From the NCBI RefSeq assembly GCF_038003525.1, contig NZ_JBBOPI010000001.1:1541001-1605000 (forward strand): a stretch of DNA of 64,000 bases, read 5' to 3'. Positions within the stretch are counted from its first letter, which is position 1; each line of letters opens with the position of its first letter. Position numbers and translations under genes: made by a program. Under the pieces are notes generated by a model. That model did no database searches, had not been told where the DNA came from, and saw nothing but the letters and a program-made list of their open reading frames with translations. Below are positions 1 through 9,126 of the stretch, piece after piece. This DNA is from Solibacillus sp. FSL H8-0538 (lineage in GTDB: Bacteria > Bacillota > Bacilli > Bacillales_A > Planococcaceae).

Positions 1-1135
1 CGTTAATCCAACCTTTTCTAAATAGGGACATAATATCATTCTCAGCCCAATGATGTTCTGAATCTATAAAATTATGTTCTCCATTCGCCCAAGATGAATA
101 AAAATCCCATATTCCGTTATCTGCTTGATTTAAATCCCAACTACCAGTTCCTCGTAAATTGTATTTCTTTACTAATCTTAATTTATATTTTAAAGATAAA
201 TCATTTTCATACCATATTGTGTAATTCCCCGGTGTTAGTTTTTTACCACTAATATACGTTGGTGAATCACTGCTTTTAACTGTAAATTTGGCATAAGCTG
301 ATTTTGAGGCATGATCAAAATAGAATTTTCCTTTATGGTTATTCACGATGCTTACTACAGCTTTATTCGCAACACCATCTCCTCCTAATTTCTCGTCATC
401 GTTCCAGATTCGACCATAAAAAGGGAGGCCTAAAATGATTTTATTTGAATCAACACCTTGATTTAGTAAAGATTTAATCGAATTTTCAACAAAAGATATG
501 CTAGCAACTGGACCTACTTGACCACCTTTCCAACTTTCATCATATGCCATTACCATTAAGTAATCGCTATATTCACTTAGTTTTAAATAATCATAGGACC
601 CATGCCATCCTACTGTCCAACCATTTGGATTTGCAGCAACCGCTATGGAAATTGTTTTATCATGAGGCATTTTTTCATTTAATAATCGAATGAAATCTGT
701 AAATACTTCCTTATCGGTATAGTTTAAATTCTCAATATCGATATCTATTCCATCTAAATTATTTTTTACTACAGAATCTACAAGTTGAGTAGATAAGCTT
801 TCTCTATTTTTCATCGCAATTTGAGCTAAATTTCGATCCCAATGGTTAGAAATAAATGGAACGACTTTTATTCCTCTATTGTGTAACTCTTCTATTAAAT
901 TTTTATCAATAGAAGATTTCAAACTACCGTCATCGTTCAATTCATAGAAATCTGGCGTAGCTGTACTTAACGCACCTAATGTCATCTCTATATTTTTTAA
1001 ATAGGTGCTAGAATTTTCGCCATATAAATAAGTCATATGTATGTCATTTACTGAGGCATCAGTACTAAATGGAGAGGCAAATAATGTAGTTAACAGAGCT
1101 GGGATTAGAAAATATTTTTTTAATTTTTTTTTCAT
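1..1135 (-). CDS. GH18 glycoside hydrolase with SLH domain (partial, runs off left edge)
   Basis: This minus-strand reading frame starts at ATG 1133-1135 behind AAGGAAG and stays open to base 1, so about 378 residues are visible and the C-terminus lies outside. Residues 1-28 form a signal peptide ending near STDAS. The body matches glycoside hydrolase family 18, including the catalytic DxxDxDxE motif as DGIDIDIE at residues 128-135 (E135 the expected proton donor). The last visible residues (HHWAENDIMSLFRKGW) open an S-layer-homology domain, so the enzyme is probably secreted and held on the cell wall. GH18 enzymes of Bacillales cut chitin or peptidoglycan-type glycans; the substrate here cannot be told. 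Confidence 0.9.
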   Translation of the reverse strand, partial: MKKKLKKYFLIPALLTTLFASPFSTDASVNDIHMTYLYGENSSTYLKNIEMTLGALSTATPDFYELNDDGSLKSSIDKNLIEELHNRGIKVVPFISNHWDRNLAQIAMKNRESLSTQLVDSVVKNNLDGIDIDIENLNYTDKEVFTDFIRLLNEKMPHDKTISIAVAANPNGWTVGWHGSYDYLKLSEYSDYLMVMAYDESWKGGQVGPVASISFVENSIKSLLNQGVDSNKIILGLPFYGRIWNDDEKLGGDGVANKAVVSIVNNHKGKFYFDHASKSAYAKFTVKSSDSPTYISGKKLTPGNYTIWYENDLSLKYKLRLVKKYNLRGTGSWDLNQADNGIWDFYSSWANGEHNFIDSEHHWAENDIMSLFRKGWIN

Positions 1136-1459
1136 TGCTTACTTCCTTTAAACTATATTTATTACTTAATTATCTATTATTCAGGCCAAATACATCAATT
1201 ATAAAAATATGGTGTTATTGATTTATTTTGTTAGTTTATACTATTTGAGGAGTCGTTTAGTTAAAAAGATTGAGTATAGAAATTAGTTTTTCTGATATTT
1301 ACTCTTCAAATAGTAGTATCAAATATTCTATAAAAAGTCGAGATTGACGATGAAAATAGGGGAGAACTTCCTCCGAACGCATGCACAAGTGCTCTTGACA
1401 AACAGATAAAAAGAATGCGCTTTTTTTGACAATACGAAAGAAAGTAAGGGGATGTACAA

Positions 1460-1732
1460 TTGAGAAAAGTAACAACAATAGTGGCCGCTTTTGTAATTGT
1501 ATTATTAGTTGGATATTTTTCAATTCGCCTTTATACAGATATGAAGCTAAATGGTGTTAAGGAAAAAGTAATAGAAAATAATCCTGGAATTTCTAAAGTA
1601 GAAAATATAAATAGTAAAAACCACTGGGGAGAATGGTTTTCTGAATATATATTAGTGGTTGAAATGAATGGGTTAAAATATCGTATTTGGACATCTGACG
1701 AAGGAGAAATTACAGATAAAGAGGCATTGTAA
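1460..1732 (+). CDS. Small membrane-anchored protein of unknown function
   Basis: A 90-residue frame begins at TTG 1460 with an AAGGGG ribosome binding site just upstream. It has one N-terminal membrane segment (about residues 5-22) followed by a short hydrophilic extracytoplasmic part with WGEWF and a tryptophan/tyrosine-rich end. I do not recognise the family. It is followed by another small membrane protein on the same strand, so the two may be cotranscribed. Confidence 0.55.
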   Translation: MRKVTTIVAAFVIVLLVGYFSIRLYTDMKLNGVKEKVIENNPGISKVENINSKNHWGEWFSEYILVVEMNGLKYRIWTSDEGEITDKEAL

Positions 1733-1802
1733 TTGTTCAACTAAAAAAGCGGGTTAGTGTAATAAAGGGAGTCTGTTAAAAAATGTAAAGGGGTGGATTA
1801 TA

Positions 1803-2072
1803 ATGATGCTTTTAGGACCTTTTCTAATGGCGCTTATACCAGGGATTATTATATTGATGTTTACGTGGTGGTTCAGTAAAAAAGGCTTTTCCTTTTTTGT
1901 AAGGAGGTTACCTGGAGTCCTAGCCATTATAGTGGCTACCAATCTCATCTATATTGGTTTTGTTAACATTAGAGGATTCGAAGGTGTAGGTTATGGCATT
2001 CTAGGTTTCTTTTTAATCTTCTTTGCCATAATATCGTTTGCTATTGGAAAAAAGGATACAATTAAACGTTAA
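1803..2072 (+). CDS. YesK-like small membrane protein
   Basis: The 89-residue protein consists of three hydrophobic segments with a basic loop after the first. The pattern of a central RGFEGxGYG motif before the last membrane helix resembles the YesK-like family of Bacillus, whose function is unknown. The start is ATG 1803 (a second ATG follows directly), with AAAGGGGTGG upstream as the ribosome binding site. The family call rests on remembered motif similarity. Confidence 0.6.
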   Translation: MMLLGPFLMALIPGIIILMFTWWFSKKGFSFFVRRLPGVLAIIVATNLIYIGFVNIRGFEGVGYGILGFFLIFFAIISFAIGKKDTIKR

Positions 2073-2297
2073 GAAGTATTATTCAACATGTAAGGTCATT
2101 TAATAACGTTAGATTGCTAAGTTCTTCTCCAACTAATGAGGGGATTGTTCAAAAGAGCAGTTGCTTCTTTTCCTTAAGCAACAAATGACTTTTGTTGATT
2201 TCAAATGGGGAATTTAATAAAAAATGGAACTTATATTTGTTTCAACCGTATTTAAGTAATAGGTTCATAGAAGTTTATTATGAAGGAGTTGATTAGC

Positions 2298-2495
2298 TTG
2301 ATAATTTTCGCTGAAGCCTTGCGTGCAATTTCTATAGCAGTGCTAATTATTAGTTCCTCCTTTTATTTTCGACATCTGGCTAAAACGAAGAAACAAAGAA
2401 AACTTTCAACCTTTGATTTAACAATGTACATAATAATTCAGATGGCGTATGCCTTTTTTACAATCAGTTTATTGATTTTTATATTTGTTGAGTAA
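2298..2495 (+). CDS. Small two-helix membrane protein, unknown
   Basis: A 65-residue protein if started at TTG 2298, nine bases after AAGGAG at 2283-2288. An in-frame ATG at 2280 lies upstream of that ribosome binding site and is less likely. It has two membrane helices separated by a basic loop (about residues 25-40). I do not recognise it. Confidence 0.45.
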   Translation: MIIFAEALRAISIAVLIISSSFYFRHLAKTKKQRKLSTFDLTMYIIIQMAYAFFTISLLIFIFVE

Positions 2496-2985
2496 TTGTT
2501 GCAGGGGGATCTGGGGCGTCTATGTTAAAAGAAAATAACCCTTTTATCCATGCTCGATTTACTAATTATGTGATGTAATGGCTGATTGACAATAGTATTC
2601 TGAAAAATACCCGATCGGCTCACATTTTCCTAAAGGCATAGGAGACTTTGTCCGAAATTGGAGGAATAACTACATTAATATAATTCTATAAGATTCCGAT
2701 AAATTGACCATTTCGTTTGTTTTAAAGGAGACGTAATAGAAATGCCGGTCTACAAGATTACTGTTGCAGATGTAGCGACGTACGCATTACGACAACAACA
2801 TGTTAACCGCAATATAAAACAAGCACCTTTCGTTACAAACTAAGTAAAGTAGGTAGCGCTGCATTCCAAAAATTAGCTAGTGTGGAAAGTTGTTTTTTTT
2901 TACTAGTAGGCTCTTTATTTAATGGTAATATAGCAAATACACGTCTCACTAACCTTCTTCTAATCCTTCTAAAATTGAAATCGTT
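2496..2985. other. Intergenic stretch with one tiny possible ORF
   Basis: Apart from a 33-codon ORF at 2742-2843 (plus strand, good AAAGGAG site, peptide begins MPVYKITVADVATYALRQ) I see no gene here. The short ORF could be real or the start of a decayed gene, since the sequence after its stop looks non-coding. The last 100 bases form the 3' flank of the convergent transporter gene. Confidence 0.35.
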
Positions 2986-4365
2986 TTACTCGCTTTTTTT
3001 TCTTAAAAACAGTGCTAAAAGTAAACCAACAATGCTAATAACTGTTGCCAATATGAATGCCACCCGAATTCCAAGAAGCATGGCCTCTGTAGATTGTGCA
3101 TTTAATATCGTCATCGTCCCACTCATAGACGCAACAAGTAGTGCTGAAACAATGGCTCCTCCAACCATGCGAAGAGTGCTATTTACCGCAGTCCCGTGTG
3201 CCATCAAATGTCCCGGCAATGCATTCATTCCCGCAGTTGTAAGAGGCATCATAATCATCGCAATCCCCAAAGAAATAGCCACAAAGACAATCGATAATAG
3301 CCAAATCGGTGTGTTCATCGTAATAATTACATAGACGAGCAGGCTGATAGTAATCAAGCTATAGCCAACAATCGCTAACAATCTACCGCCAATTTTATCG
3401 AAAATTTTCCCCGTAATAGGAGACATAAAGCCCATCAGTATTGCCCCTGGAAGAAGCATGAGTCCCGTTTCTAATGCCGTTAAGCTACGGACATTTTGCA
3501 TGAAAAATGTCAATAAAATTTGTGAACCAATCATTAAAGCATATACGAATACAGAAAGCATCGTTGAAATCGTAAATTCCTTCGTTTGAAAAACACGAAA
3601 TTCTAGTATAGGCTTTGGTAATTTTAACTGACGAACAATAAATAAAGTTAATGCGATTGCACCTATTATAATTGGAATTTCTACTTGCCAGTCCATTAAC
3701 CCGACTGAACCAGCTATACTAAAGCCATAGAGCAATCCACCCCAACCAAATGATGACAAAATAATAGACAAGGAATCAAACTGACTTTCGCGTTTAGGTG
3801 TTACATTTCTCATAAAGAAAAAGACGCAAACAAGAACAAGAAGCGCTACAGGTAATACTGTATAAAATAAGTACCGCCATGTAAAATGAGCGATTAGCCA
3901 ACCTGATAATGTCGGTCCAATCGCAGGAGCAAATCCTGTCACAAGACCAGCTACTCCCATTATCGCTCCACGTTTTTCTTTGGGATATAATGTTAATAAG
4001 ATTGTTTGCATGAGCGGCATAATTATTCCCGCACCTGCTGCTTGAATAACTCGAGCTACTAATAACACAGAAAAACTAGGTGCAATTGCCCCAATCGATG
4101 TTCCAATACTAAAAAGTCCGAGTGCAGCAATTAACAGCATTCGATTTGAAAATTTACCAATTAAAAAAGCTGTAATTGGTATCAATATTCCGTTCGTAAG
4201 TAAATAAATCGTCGTCAGCCATTGTGCAGCACTTACATCAACCTGAAAATCTGCCATAATAGGCGGCATGGCAATCATTAATAAAGTTTGATTCAAAATT
4301 GAAACGAACGCAGCAGAAAGTAAGATCGCCACAATCATTGTTCGTTTTGAGTTCGTTATTTGCAT
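2986..4365 (-). CDS. MFS multidrug exporter, DHA2 (EmrB/QacA) type
   Basis: The protein has about 459 residues from ATG 4365, chosen because AGGAG lies ten bases upstream; an in-frame TTG at 4383 would place the start inside the operator. It is hydrophobic throughout, with an estimated 14 membrane helices as in DHA2 drug:proton antiporters. Around residues 70-100 it carries the LLVARVIQAAGAG motif (MFS motif B) and later the GPTLSGWL motif C of antiporters. It sits 60 bases from the TetR-type gene on the same strand, and a 26-bp palindrome (4381-4406) lies just before its start. The likely role is efflux of toxic compounds across the cell membrane, controlled by that repressor; the substrate is unknown. 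Confidence 0.9.
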   Translation of the reverse strand: MQITNSKRTMIVAILLSAAFVSILNQTLLMIAMPPIMADFQVDVSAAQWLTTIYLLTNGILIPITAFLIGKFSNRMLLIAALGLFSIGTSIGAIAPSFSVLLVARVIQAAGAGIIMPLMQTILLTLYPKEKRGAIMGVAGLVTGFAPAIGPTLSGWLIAHFTWRYLFYTVLPVALLVLVCVFFFMRNVTPKRESQFDSLSIILSSFGWGGLLYGFSIAGSVGLMDWQVEIPIIIGAIALTLFIVRQLKLPKPILEFRVFQTKEFTISTMLSVFVYALMIGSQILLTFFMQNVRSLTALETGLMLLPGAILMGFMSPITGKIFDKIGGRLLAIVGYSLITISLLVYVIITMNTPIWLLSIVFVAISLGIAMIMMPLTTAGMNALPGHLMAHGTAVNSTLRMVGGAIVSALLVASMSGTMTILNAQSTEAMLLGIRVAFILATVISIVGLLLALFLRKKSE

Positions 4366-4380
4366 ATATGTTCTACTCCT

Positions 4381-4406
4381 CAAATGTTAGTACGAACTAA
4401 CATTTG
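4381..4406. promoter_or_regulatory. TetR operator O1, 11-bp inverted repeat
   Basis: Perfect 11-bp arms CAAATGTTAGT / ACTAACATTTG are separated by ACGA, directly upstream of the exporter start. The same core recurs before the TetR gene at 5023-5044, which marks both as the likely binding sites of the repressor. Confidence 0.85.
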
Positions 4407-4425
4407 TTTATAAAAAAAGAGGCAA

Positions 4426-5007
4426 TTATTTCTTTGCCCCATTCAAAAATAGCTCGACATGGTGATGAATAAAAGATTGTCGCTGGTCATGTAAAAAATG
4501 ATTATGAGCAATTGTAGTCGAAACAAAAAAGCCGAACAATCCAGTTAAAAACATAATCGCCGCATTTTGTGTATCTAGTAGTCGAAGTGTGCCATCCTCT
4601 ACTTTTTGCTGTAAATAATGAGACAGCAAATTTTGTAGCTGCTTCGTATTGTCTTCAGAAATAAATTCCGTTAACTCAGGGATTGTTTCCCTATCCTGTA
4701 CTGCAATTAAAAAAATGACTTTATTTTTTTCCATAAAATCTAAGTACTTATTTGCGATTTGCAGTAGATTTTCCACGATATTTGCAGTGAGTGCTTGTGA
4801 AAAAAACTGCTCAAAATATGGAATATAGGAATGTACCTTTATGAGCGACTGTAAAATTCCTAGTTTCGTTTGAAAATGACGAAACACCGTCATTTCACTT
4901 ACATTTGCCTCCTCGGCAATATCTTTTACAGAAACCGCATGAAAGCCTCGATTTGCCATTAGCTTTCCCGCTGCTTCAAGAATCCGTTCCTTCGTTTTTT
5001 TCGTCAT
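4426..5007 (-). CDS. TetR/AcrR-family transcriptional repressor
   Basis: About 193 residues from ATG 5007, seven bases after GAGGG; ATG 5013 is two codons further up. The N-terminal 50 residues hold the TetR helix-turn-helix, with VKDIAEEANVSEMTVFRHF as the recognition region. The C-terminal ligand-binding half is variable, as usual. The gene lies upstream of and codirectional with the MFS exporter, and each gene is preceded by a copy of the same inverted repeat, the typical arrangement of a drug-responsive local repressor that also represses itself. Confidence 0.92.
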   Translation of the reverse strand: MTKKTKERILEAAGKLMANRGFHAVSVKDIAEEANVSEMTVFRHFQTKLGILQSLIKVHSYIPYFEQFFSQALTANIVENLLQIANKYLDFMEKNKVIFLIAVQDRETIPELTEFISEDNTKQLQNLLSHYLQQKVEDGTLRLLDTQNAAIMFLTGLFGFFVSTTIAHNHFLHDQRQSFIHHHVELFLNGAKK

Positions 5008-5022
5008 GTGCATCCCTCGTCG

Positions 5023-5044
5023 AATGTTAGTTTACACTAACATT
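5023..5044. promoter_or_regulatory. TetR operator O2
   Basis: AATGTTAGT and ACTAACATT arms are separated by TTAC, just upstream of the TetR gene. The arms are identical to the inner nine bases of O1 (4381-4406), with the same 4-base centre. Confidence 0.85.
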
Positions 5045-5297
5045 ATGGATTGAAGTGATTGTTTTGTCAAAATTATTAATTTTGCTAAGTCCAACTTTGT
5101 TATATATTTGTTTTGTTATACCTATTATTATAAAAGTAAACGAGATCAATATTTGTTTAGATAAGTATTTTAAAATGATCGTATTAATTCCTATCGCTTC
5201 AGTATCAAGGGTTTTAAAAACAAAAAAAACGGGTACCTCCACAATTTGGTATAATTTAGGTGGTAAAAATCTAAATTATCTACGAGGTGAATACCTG

Positions 5298-5802
5298 ATG
5301 ACTTTTGTAAAACAAATGAGCCTATTTGACATCCATGAATTATTGAAAATGGAAAGTTCTCGACGTTTTGACCTATTTTTATCACGTTCGATGTGTAGTC
5401 GATTTTTCAGTTTTTCTTCAGCGTAGTGCACCACATGAACTGAATTATGGTCCGCAGATTCATTCGCAAATCATTCGGATTATGGAACGCATTTCAACAA
5501 TCAAGGATTTAGTATAGCGTTTGGTCCATGATCCTTTATTCCGTTTGTATTGCGGGTTACTTAAATCCGATTCCTTGCCAATTGTGTGCGTGAACATAGC
5601 TACTATTACGAAGGAATTGTTGAAAAGTACCGCACATTAATATTCTCATGACCAAGGAATATACCACTTGTCCATAACGAGGGTATTCGCTTTGTCAAAA
5701 GGTGTTCAAAATCAAATGCGAAACCGATCTTCGCAAATACACATATCCAGCACGTGGTACGGATTTGTGATGGAAGTTCTCAAAAATTGAGTAAATTTCC
5801 TA
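5298..5802 (+). pseudogene. Decayed IS transposase (IS1182/IS4-like DDE type)
   Basis: The frame opens at ATG 5298 with MTFVKQMSLFDIHELL and soon shifts. After the shift, around 5430-5580, the peptide ELNYGPQIHSQIIRIMERI is readable, followed by a stop and RLVHDPLFRLYCGLL, a pattern I recognise from Bacillus transposases of this kind. Further scraps (about 5700-5775) are in other frames. Most of the gene is missing. Directly after it a TetR-like C-terminal fragment begins, so the element appears to have inserted in a regulator gene and both have since decayed. I could not find its terminal repeats. Confidence 0.7.
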
Positions 5803-6090
5803 GCTGCTATTAATGAGATTCTTCAAGTAGTTGTAAAGGAACTCATTCACCTTGAAGAGCTAATAAAAGAGCGACTTCCCTATTATATAGCGAAAATCAT
5901 ACTGCTTTTTCAACAGCTCATCGACCAGTTTAAAGACAACGGAGACTTACGAAACACACCAAATGAATAAATCTTAAACCTAATTCTTCCCCTAGTCGGT
6001 GTTTTTTTAGTTTTGCGATTTGTACTATTTGAAAACTATACAGTAACAGATAAAGAGATTGAAAACCTCGTGAAATTTGGCATGGGATAG
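5803..6090 (+). pseudogene. TetR-family regulator, C-terminal remnant
   Basis: One frame reads NEILQVVVKELIHLEELI, continues to an in-frame stop at 5968-5970, and then goes on as LPLVGVFLVLRFVLFENYTV to the stop at 6088-6090. The helix-rich composition and position 57 bases before an ABC transporter operon suggest the ligand-binding half of the operon's former TetR-type regulator. The DNA-binding half is absent and the IS remnant sits where it would be. Confidence 0.6.
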
Positions 6091-6147
6091 TCTTCAGTTT
6101 CTCCATAAAAAGATTCATCACTTGTAATGATTGAAAGGAGTTTACTT

Positions 6148-7077
6148 ATGTCAGTTATTAAAATAGAGCAATTAACGAAAGATTATGGGCATAATCGAGG
6201 CGTTTTTGATGTATCGTTTGCAGTTGAAGAAGGGACGGTCTATGGCTTCTTGGGACCGAATGGAGCAGGCAAAACGACGGCGATTAGACATATTATGGGG
6301 TTTTCTCGTCCGCAAAAAGGATCAACGACTGTCAATGGCTTAAATAGTTGGGAACACGCGAGCGAAATTCAAAAAACACTCGGCTATTTACCAGGTGAAA
6401 TCGCCCTCCCTGAAAATTTGACGGGTATACAGTTTATTCAAATGATGGCGGACTTGCGCGGGATAAAGGATATGACGTATACCAATGCACTCATTGGAAA
6501 ATTTGAGCTTAATCCTTCTGGAAGGTTAAAGCGCATGCCACTTGGAATGAAACGTAAATTGGCGATTATTACAGCCTTTATGCATGACCCTGCTGTGCTT
6601 GTATTAGACGAACCGACAAGCGGTTTAGATCCTATTATGCAAGATCGATTTATCGAATTTATTAAGGAGGAAAAAGAGAGAGGGAAAACCATTTTACTCT
6701 CAAGCCATCTTTTCCATGAAATTGATGCAACATGCGACATCATTTCTATTATTAAAAGTGGTCGAATAATTTCGACATTTATAGCAGATGAACTACGCAA
6801 TTCGTCCGCAAAAACGTATAAATTTGAATTTAAATCACAAGAGCAATTTGACCGCTTTAGCAGTGAAGTTAAAAATCATCTGCATTTTAAAGTACAAACA
6901 CTAACGTCACATAAAAAACAGGTCATACTTACTGTAGATAGCGCCGCAATTAATGATTTTATAGCGTTTATTGCTATGTATGAGCTAAAGTTTTTCTCAG
7001 AAATTAAATTTACGCTGGAAGATTATTTTATGAAGTTTTATGATCGAAATGCAATTGTAGAGAGGGGGATCGAGTAA
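6148..7077 (+). CDS. ABC transporter ATP-binding protein (first of two)
   Basis: The 309-residue ATPase starts at ATG 6148, eight bases after AAAGGAG; an in-frame ATG at 6127 precedes that site. Walker A is GPNGAGKTT at residues 36-44, the signature is a degenerate MPLGMKRK, and Walker B is LVLDEPTSGLDP. The roughly 90-residue tail after the nucleotide-binding domain is typical of drug- or peptide-export ATPases of the BcrA type. It is followed one base later by a paralogue and then by a permease, so the three form one operon. The natural regulator just upstream is broken. Confidence 0.9.
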   Translation: MSVIKIEQLTKDYGHNRGVFDVSFAVEEGTVYGFLGPNGAGKTTAIRHIMGFSRPQKGSTTVNGLNSWEHASEIQKTLGYLPGEIALPENLTGIQFIQMMADLRGIKDMTYTNALIGKFELNPSGRLKRMPLGMKRKLAIITAFMHDPAVLVLDEPTSGLDPIMQDRFIEFIKEEKERGKTILLSSHLFHEIDATCDIISIIKSGRIISTFIADELRNSSAKTYKFEFKSQEQFDRFSSEVKNHLHFKVQTLTSHKKQVILTVDSAAINDFIAFIAMYELKFFSEIKFTLEDYFMKFYDRNAIVERGIE

Positions 7078-7078
7078 A

Positions 7079-7960
7079 ATGGCTTTCATTGAAATTGAGC
7101 AGATGACGAAAGATTATGGCGATGGGCGAGGCATTTTTAATATAGCTCTATCCATTGAAAGAGGGGAAGTATTTGGCTTTGTTGGTACGAATGGTTCAGG
7201 AAAAACGACAACGATACGTCATATGATGGGTTTTTTAAAGCCGCAAAGTGGTCGCGCAATGATTAATGGTTTGGACTGCTGGCGTGATGCTGCGGAAATT
7301 AAAAAATGGCTTGGCTATATTCCGGGAGAGATTGCATTTCCTGATGCGTCAACGGGATCAGAATTTTTAAAAGGACAGGCCGAATTGTTAGGGTTAACAG
7401 ATATGTCTTATGCGGAAACGATCATCCAGAGGTTGCAACTCGATCCAACTGCAAATTTAAAACGTATGTCGAAAGGTATGAAACAAAAAACAGCAATCGT
7501 CGCAGCATTGATGGCTGATCCAGATGTATTAATTCTAGATGAGCCTACTACGGGACTTGACCCATTAATGCGAGCTGAATTTATTGCTATATTAATAGAC
7601 GAGAAGAAAAAAGGGAAAACGATTTTCATGTCGAGCCATATGTTTGAAGAGGTTGAAGAAACATGTGACAAAGTAGCCATGATAAAAGACGGTAAAATTA
7701 TTGCCATAAAGCCAACTGTAGAAGTAAAGCACAGCAACAATAAAGTGTATAATATTGCATTTGCAACACGGGATGCGTATGAGCTTTTTGGAAATGAGTC
7801 GTTTGAAGTGACCGCACAAGATCATGTAAAACAAGAAGTGACGATTCATCTCCATGACAGTCAAATAAATACCTTATTCCACATATTACAAGGGTACAAC
7901 GTCAAATATATAACGGAAACGAAGTACACACTTGAACAATACTTCAAAAGTCTAAATTAG
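7079..7960 (+). CDS. ABC transporter ATP-binding protein (second of two)
   Basis: A 293-residue paralogue of the preceding ATPase; the openings IKIEQLTKDYG and IEIEQMTKDYG align directly. Walker A is GTNGSGKTT, the signature MSKGMKQK and Walker B LILDEPTTGLDP, so it looks active. The start ATG follows the stop of the first gene after a single base, behind GAGAGGGGG. Two different ATPases with one permease suggest a heteromeric exporter whose single permease (next gene) dimerises. The substrate is unknown. Confidence 0.9.
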   Translation: MAFIEIEQMTKDYGDGRGIFNIALSIERGEVFGFVGTNGSGKTTTIRHMMGFLKPQSGRAMINGLDCWRDAAEIKKWLGYIPGEIAFPDASTGSEFLKGQAELLGLTDMSYAETIIQRLQLDPTANLKRMSKGMKQKTAIVAALMADPDVLILDEPTTGLDPLMRAEFIAILIDEKKKGKTIFMSSHMFEEVEETCDKVAMIKDGKIIAIKPTVEVKHSNNKVYNIAFATRDAYELFGNESFEVTAQDHVKQEVTIHLHDSQINTLFHILQGYNVKYITETKYTLEQYFKSLN

Positions 7961-7974
7961 GGGAGGGGAGTTTC

Positions 7975-8760
7975 ATGTTTAGTAAGACGATTTATAAACA
8001 CACATTAAAAGCAAATTTTAGGTTATGGCTTATTTTCACCCTTATAATAAGCGTCCTAAATGCATTGATAATCGCAGTCTTTGATCCGAGTACGATTGAC
8101 AGCATGTCTGAGATGGTGCAAGGAACACCGCTTGAAAATTTATTACAAACAACAACTTTTTTAGGTATGCTTGCGCAGACGTTTTATTCAATCCATGGTG
8201 TCATATTACCGCTTGTTTTCATTGTCATGACGGCAAATAGTTTAATAGCGTCACAGGTAGATAGAGGATCCATGGCGTATTTATTATCAACACCCACAAA
8301 AAGAAACACAGTCGTATTTACACAAGCTATTTACCTTATCTCAGCTCTGATTGTGATGTTCACTATTTTAACAGGGGTTGGTGTGGCTGCAATAAAGTTT
8401 TTCCAAGGAGATATGGAATACAATTTGAATGAGTACGTCATGCTAAATGTCGGTTTATTCCTATTGATGTTTGCAACGAGTAGCATTTCTTTCTTTTTCT
8501 CCTGTCTATTCAACCTATCGAAAAACTCATTAGCTCTAGGTGCTGGAATTCCGCTTGCCTTTTTCTTTTTGCAGCTGATGAGCACTTTGGATAGCAGTCT
8601 AGAAAATTTGAAATATGTAACGTTAAATGCGTTATTTGATTCTACCGCCATTTTAGCTGGTGAAGGGTATGTATTAAAGCTACTTATTCTGGCCGTTGTT
8701 GGGGTTATTCTGTATATGGCCAGCGTTAAAGTATTTAAAGAAAAAGATTTACCACTATAA
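7975..8760 (+). CDS. ABC-2 type permease
   Basis: The 261-residue protein has six predicted membrane helices and a large loop after the first, the layout of ABC-2 permeases. ATG 7975 follows GGGGAGGGGAG. It is the only membrane partner for the two upstream ATPases and is 14 bases from the second. Together the three genes form an export system similar in build to bacitracin or antibiotic exporters; that role is inferred from family and context only. Confidence 0.88.
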   Translation: MFSKTIYKHTLKANFRLWLIFTLIISVLNALIIAVFDPSTIDSMSEMVQGTPLENLLQTTTFLGMLAQTFYSIHGVILPLVFIVMTANSLIASQVDRGSMAYLLSTPTKRNTVVFTQAIYLISALIVMFTILTGVGVAAIKFFQGDMEYNLNEYVMLNVGLFLLMFATSSISFFFSCLFNLSKNSLALGAGIPLAFFFLQLMSTLDSSLENLKYVTLNALFDSTAILAGEGYVLKLLILAVVGVILYMASVKVFKEKDLPL

Positions 8761-9126
8761 ATCGAGGGCACTTAAAAAGTCTATTTGATTTAGTATAGGG
8801 AAGTATGTTATTCGTGAAATAGAATAGGGCAAGATGGTGTGGAGAGCAGAAGCCACTTTTAAAAAGTGTAAAAGCTTGAATGCTTCCTTTATCATTAAGG
8901 GCTGTTAAACGCTACTGTAATTTTATTAGCTAATACAACTGTGCTAATCGCGCGGTTGTATTAAGTTAACACTACAAATGTTCACTTCCATATGAACAAC
9001 TATATATTGCTCAAAAGTTTTTAGCTAATTAGTTGATACTCTTTATGAGAAAGGGCTGTGTTAAAAAGTCAATTTGACTATTAACACAGCCCTTTGGTTT
9101 TTTTCGTATTCGTAATAAACATGTTG
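8761..9126. other. Intergenic region between the ABC operon and hemAT
   Basis: No gene is seen. It holds a 9-bp perfect stem TAATACAAC/GTTGTATTA (8931-8963) with a smaller GTGC/GCGC stem inside the loop, and a strong terminator at 9050-9103. Confidence 0.6.
9050..9103 (+). terminator. Rho-independent terminator
   Basis: Fifteen-base arms AAAGGGCTGTGTTAA (9050-9064) and TTAACACAGCCCTTT (9081-9095) are followed by GG and seven T. It lies between convergent genes and probably ends the ABC operon transcript. The stem resembles that at 39886-39928. Confidence 0.85.

Noticed and set aside
1299-1523. 74-codon minus-strand frame overlapping the small membrane-protein gene at 1460
   Set aside because: Composition is random-like, and the plus-strand gene has the better ribosome binding site and signal segment.
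2882-3334. 150-codon plus-strand frame opposite the MFS exporter
   Set aside because: It is the antisense shadow of a clear transporter gene.
5055-5426. 123-codon plus-strand frame upstream of and into the transposase remnant
   Set aside because: Its first 80 residues have no ribosome binding site or family; only the final part belongs to the transposase, which starts at ATG 5298.
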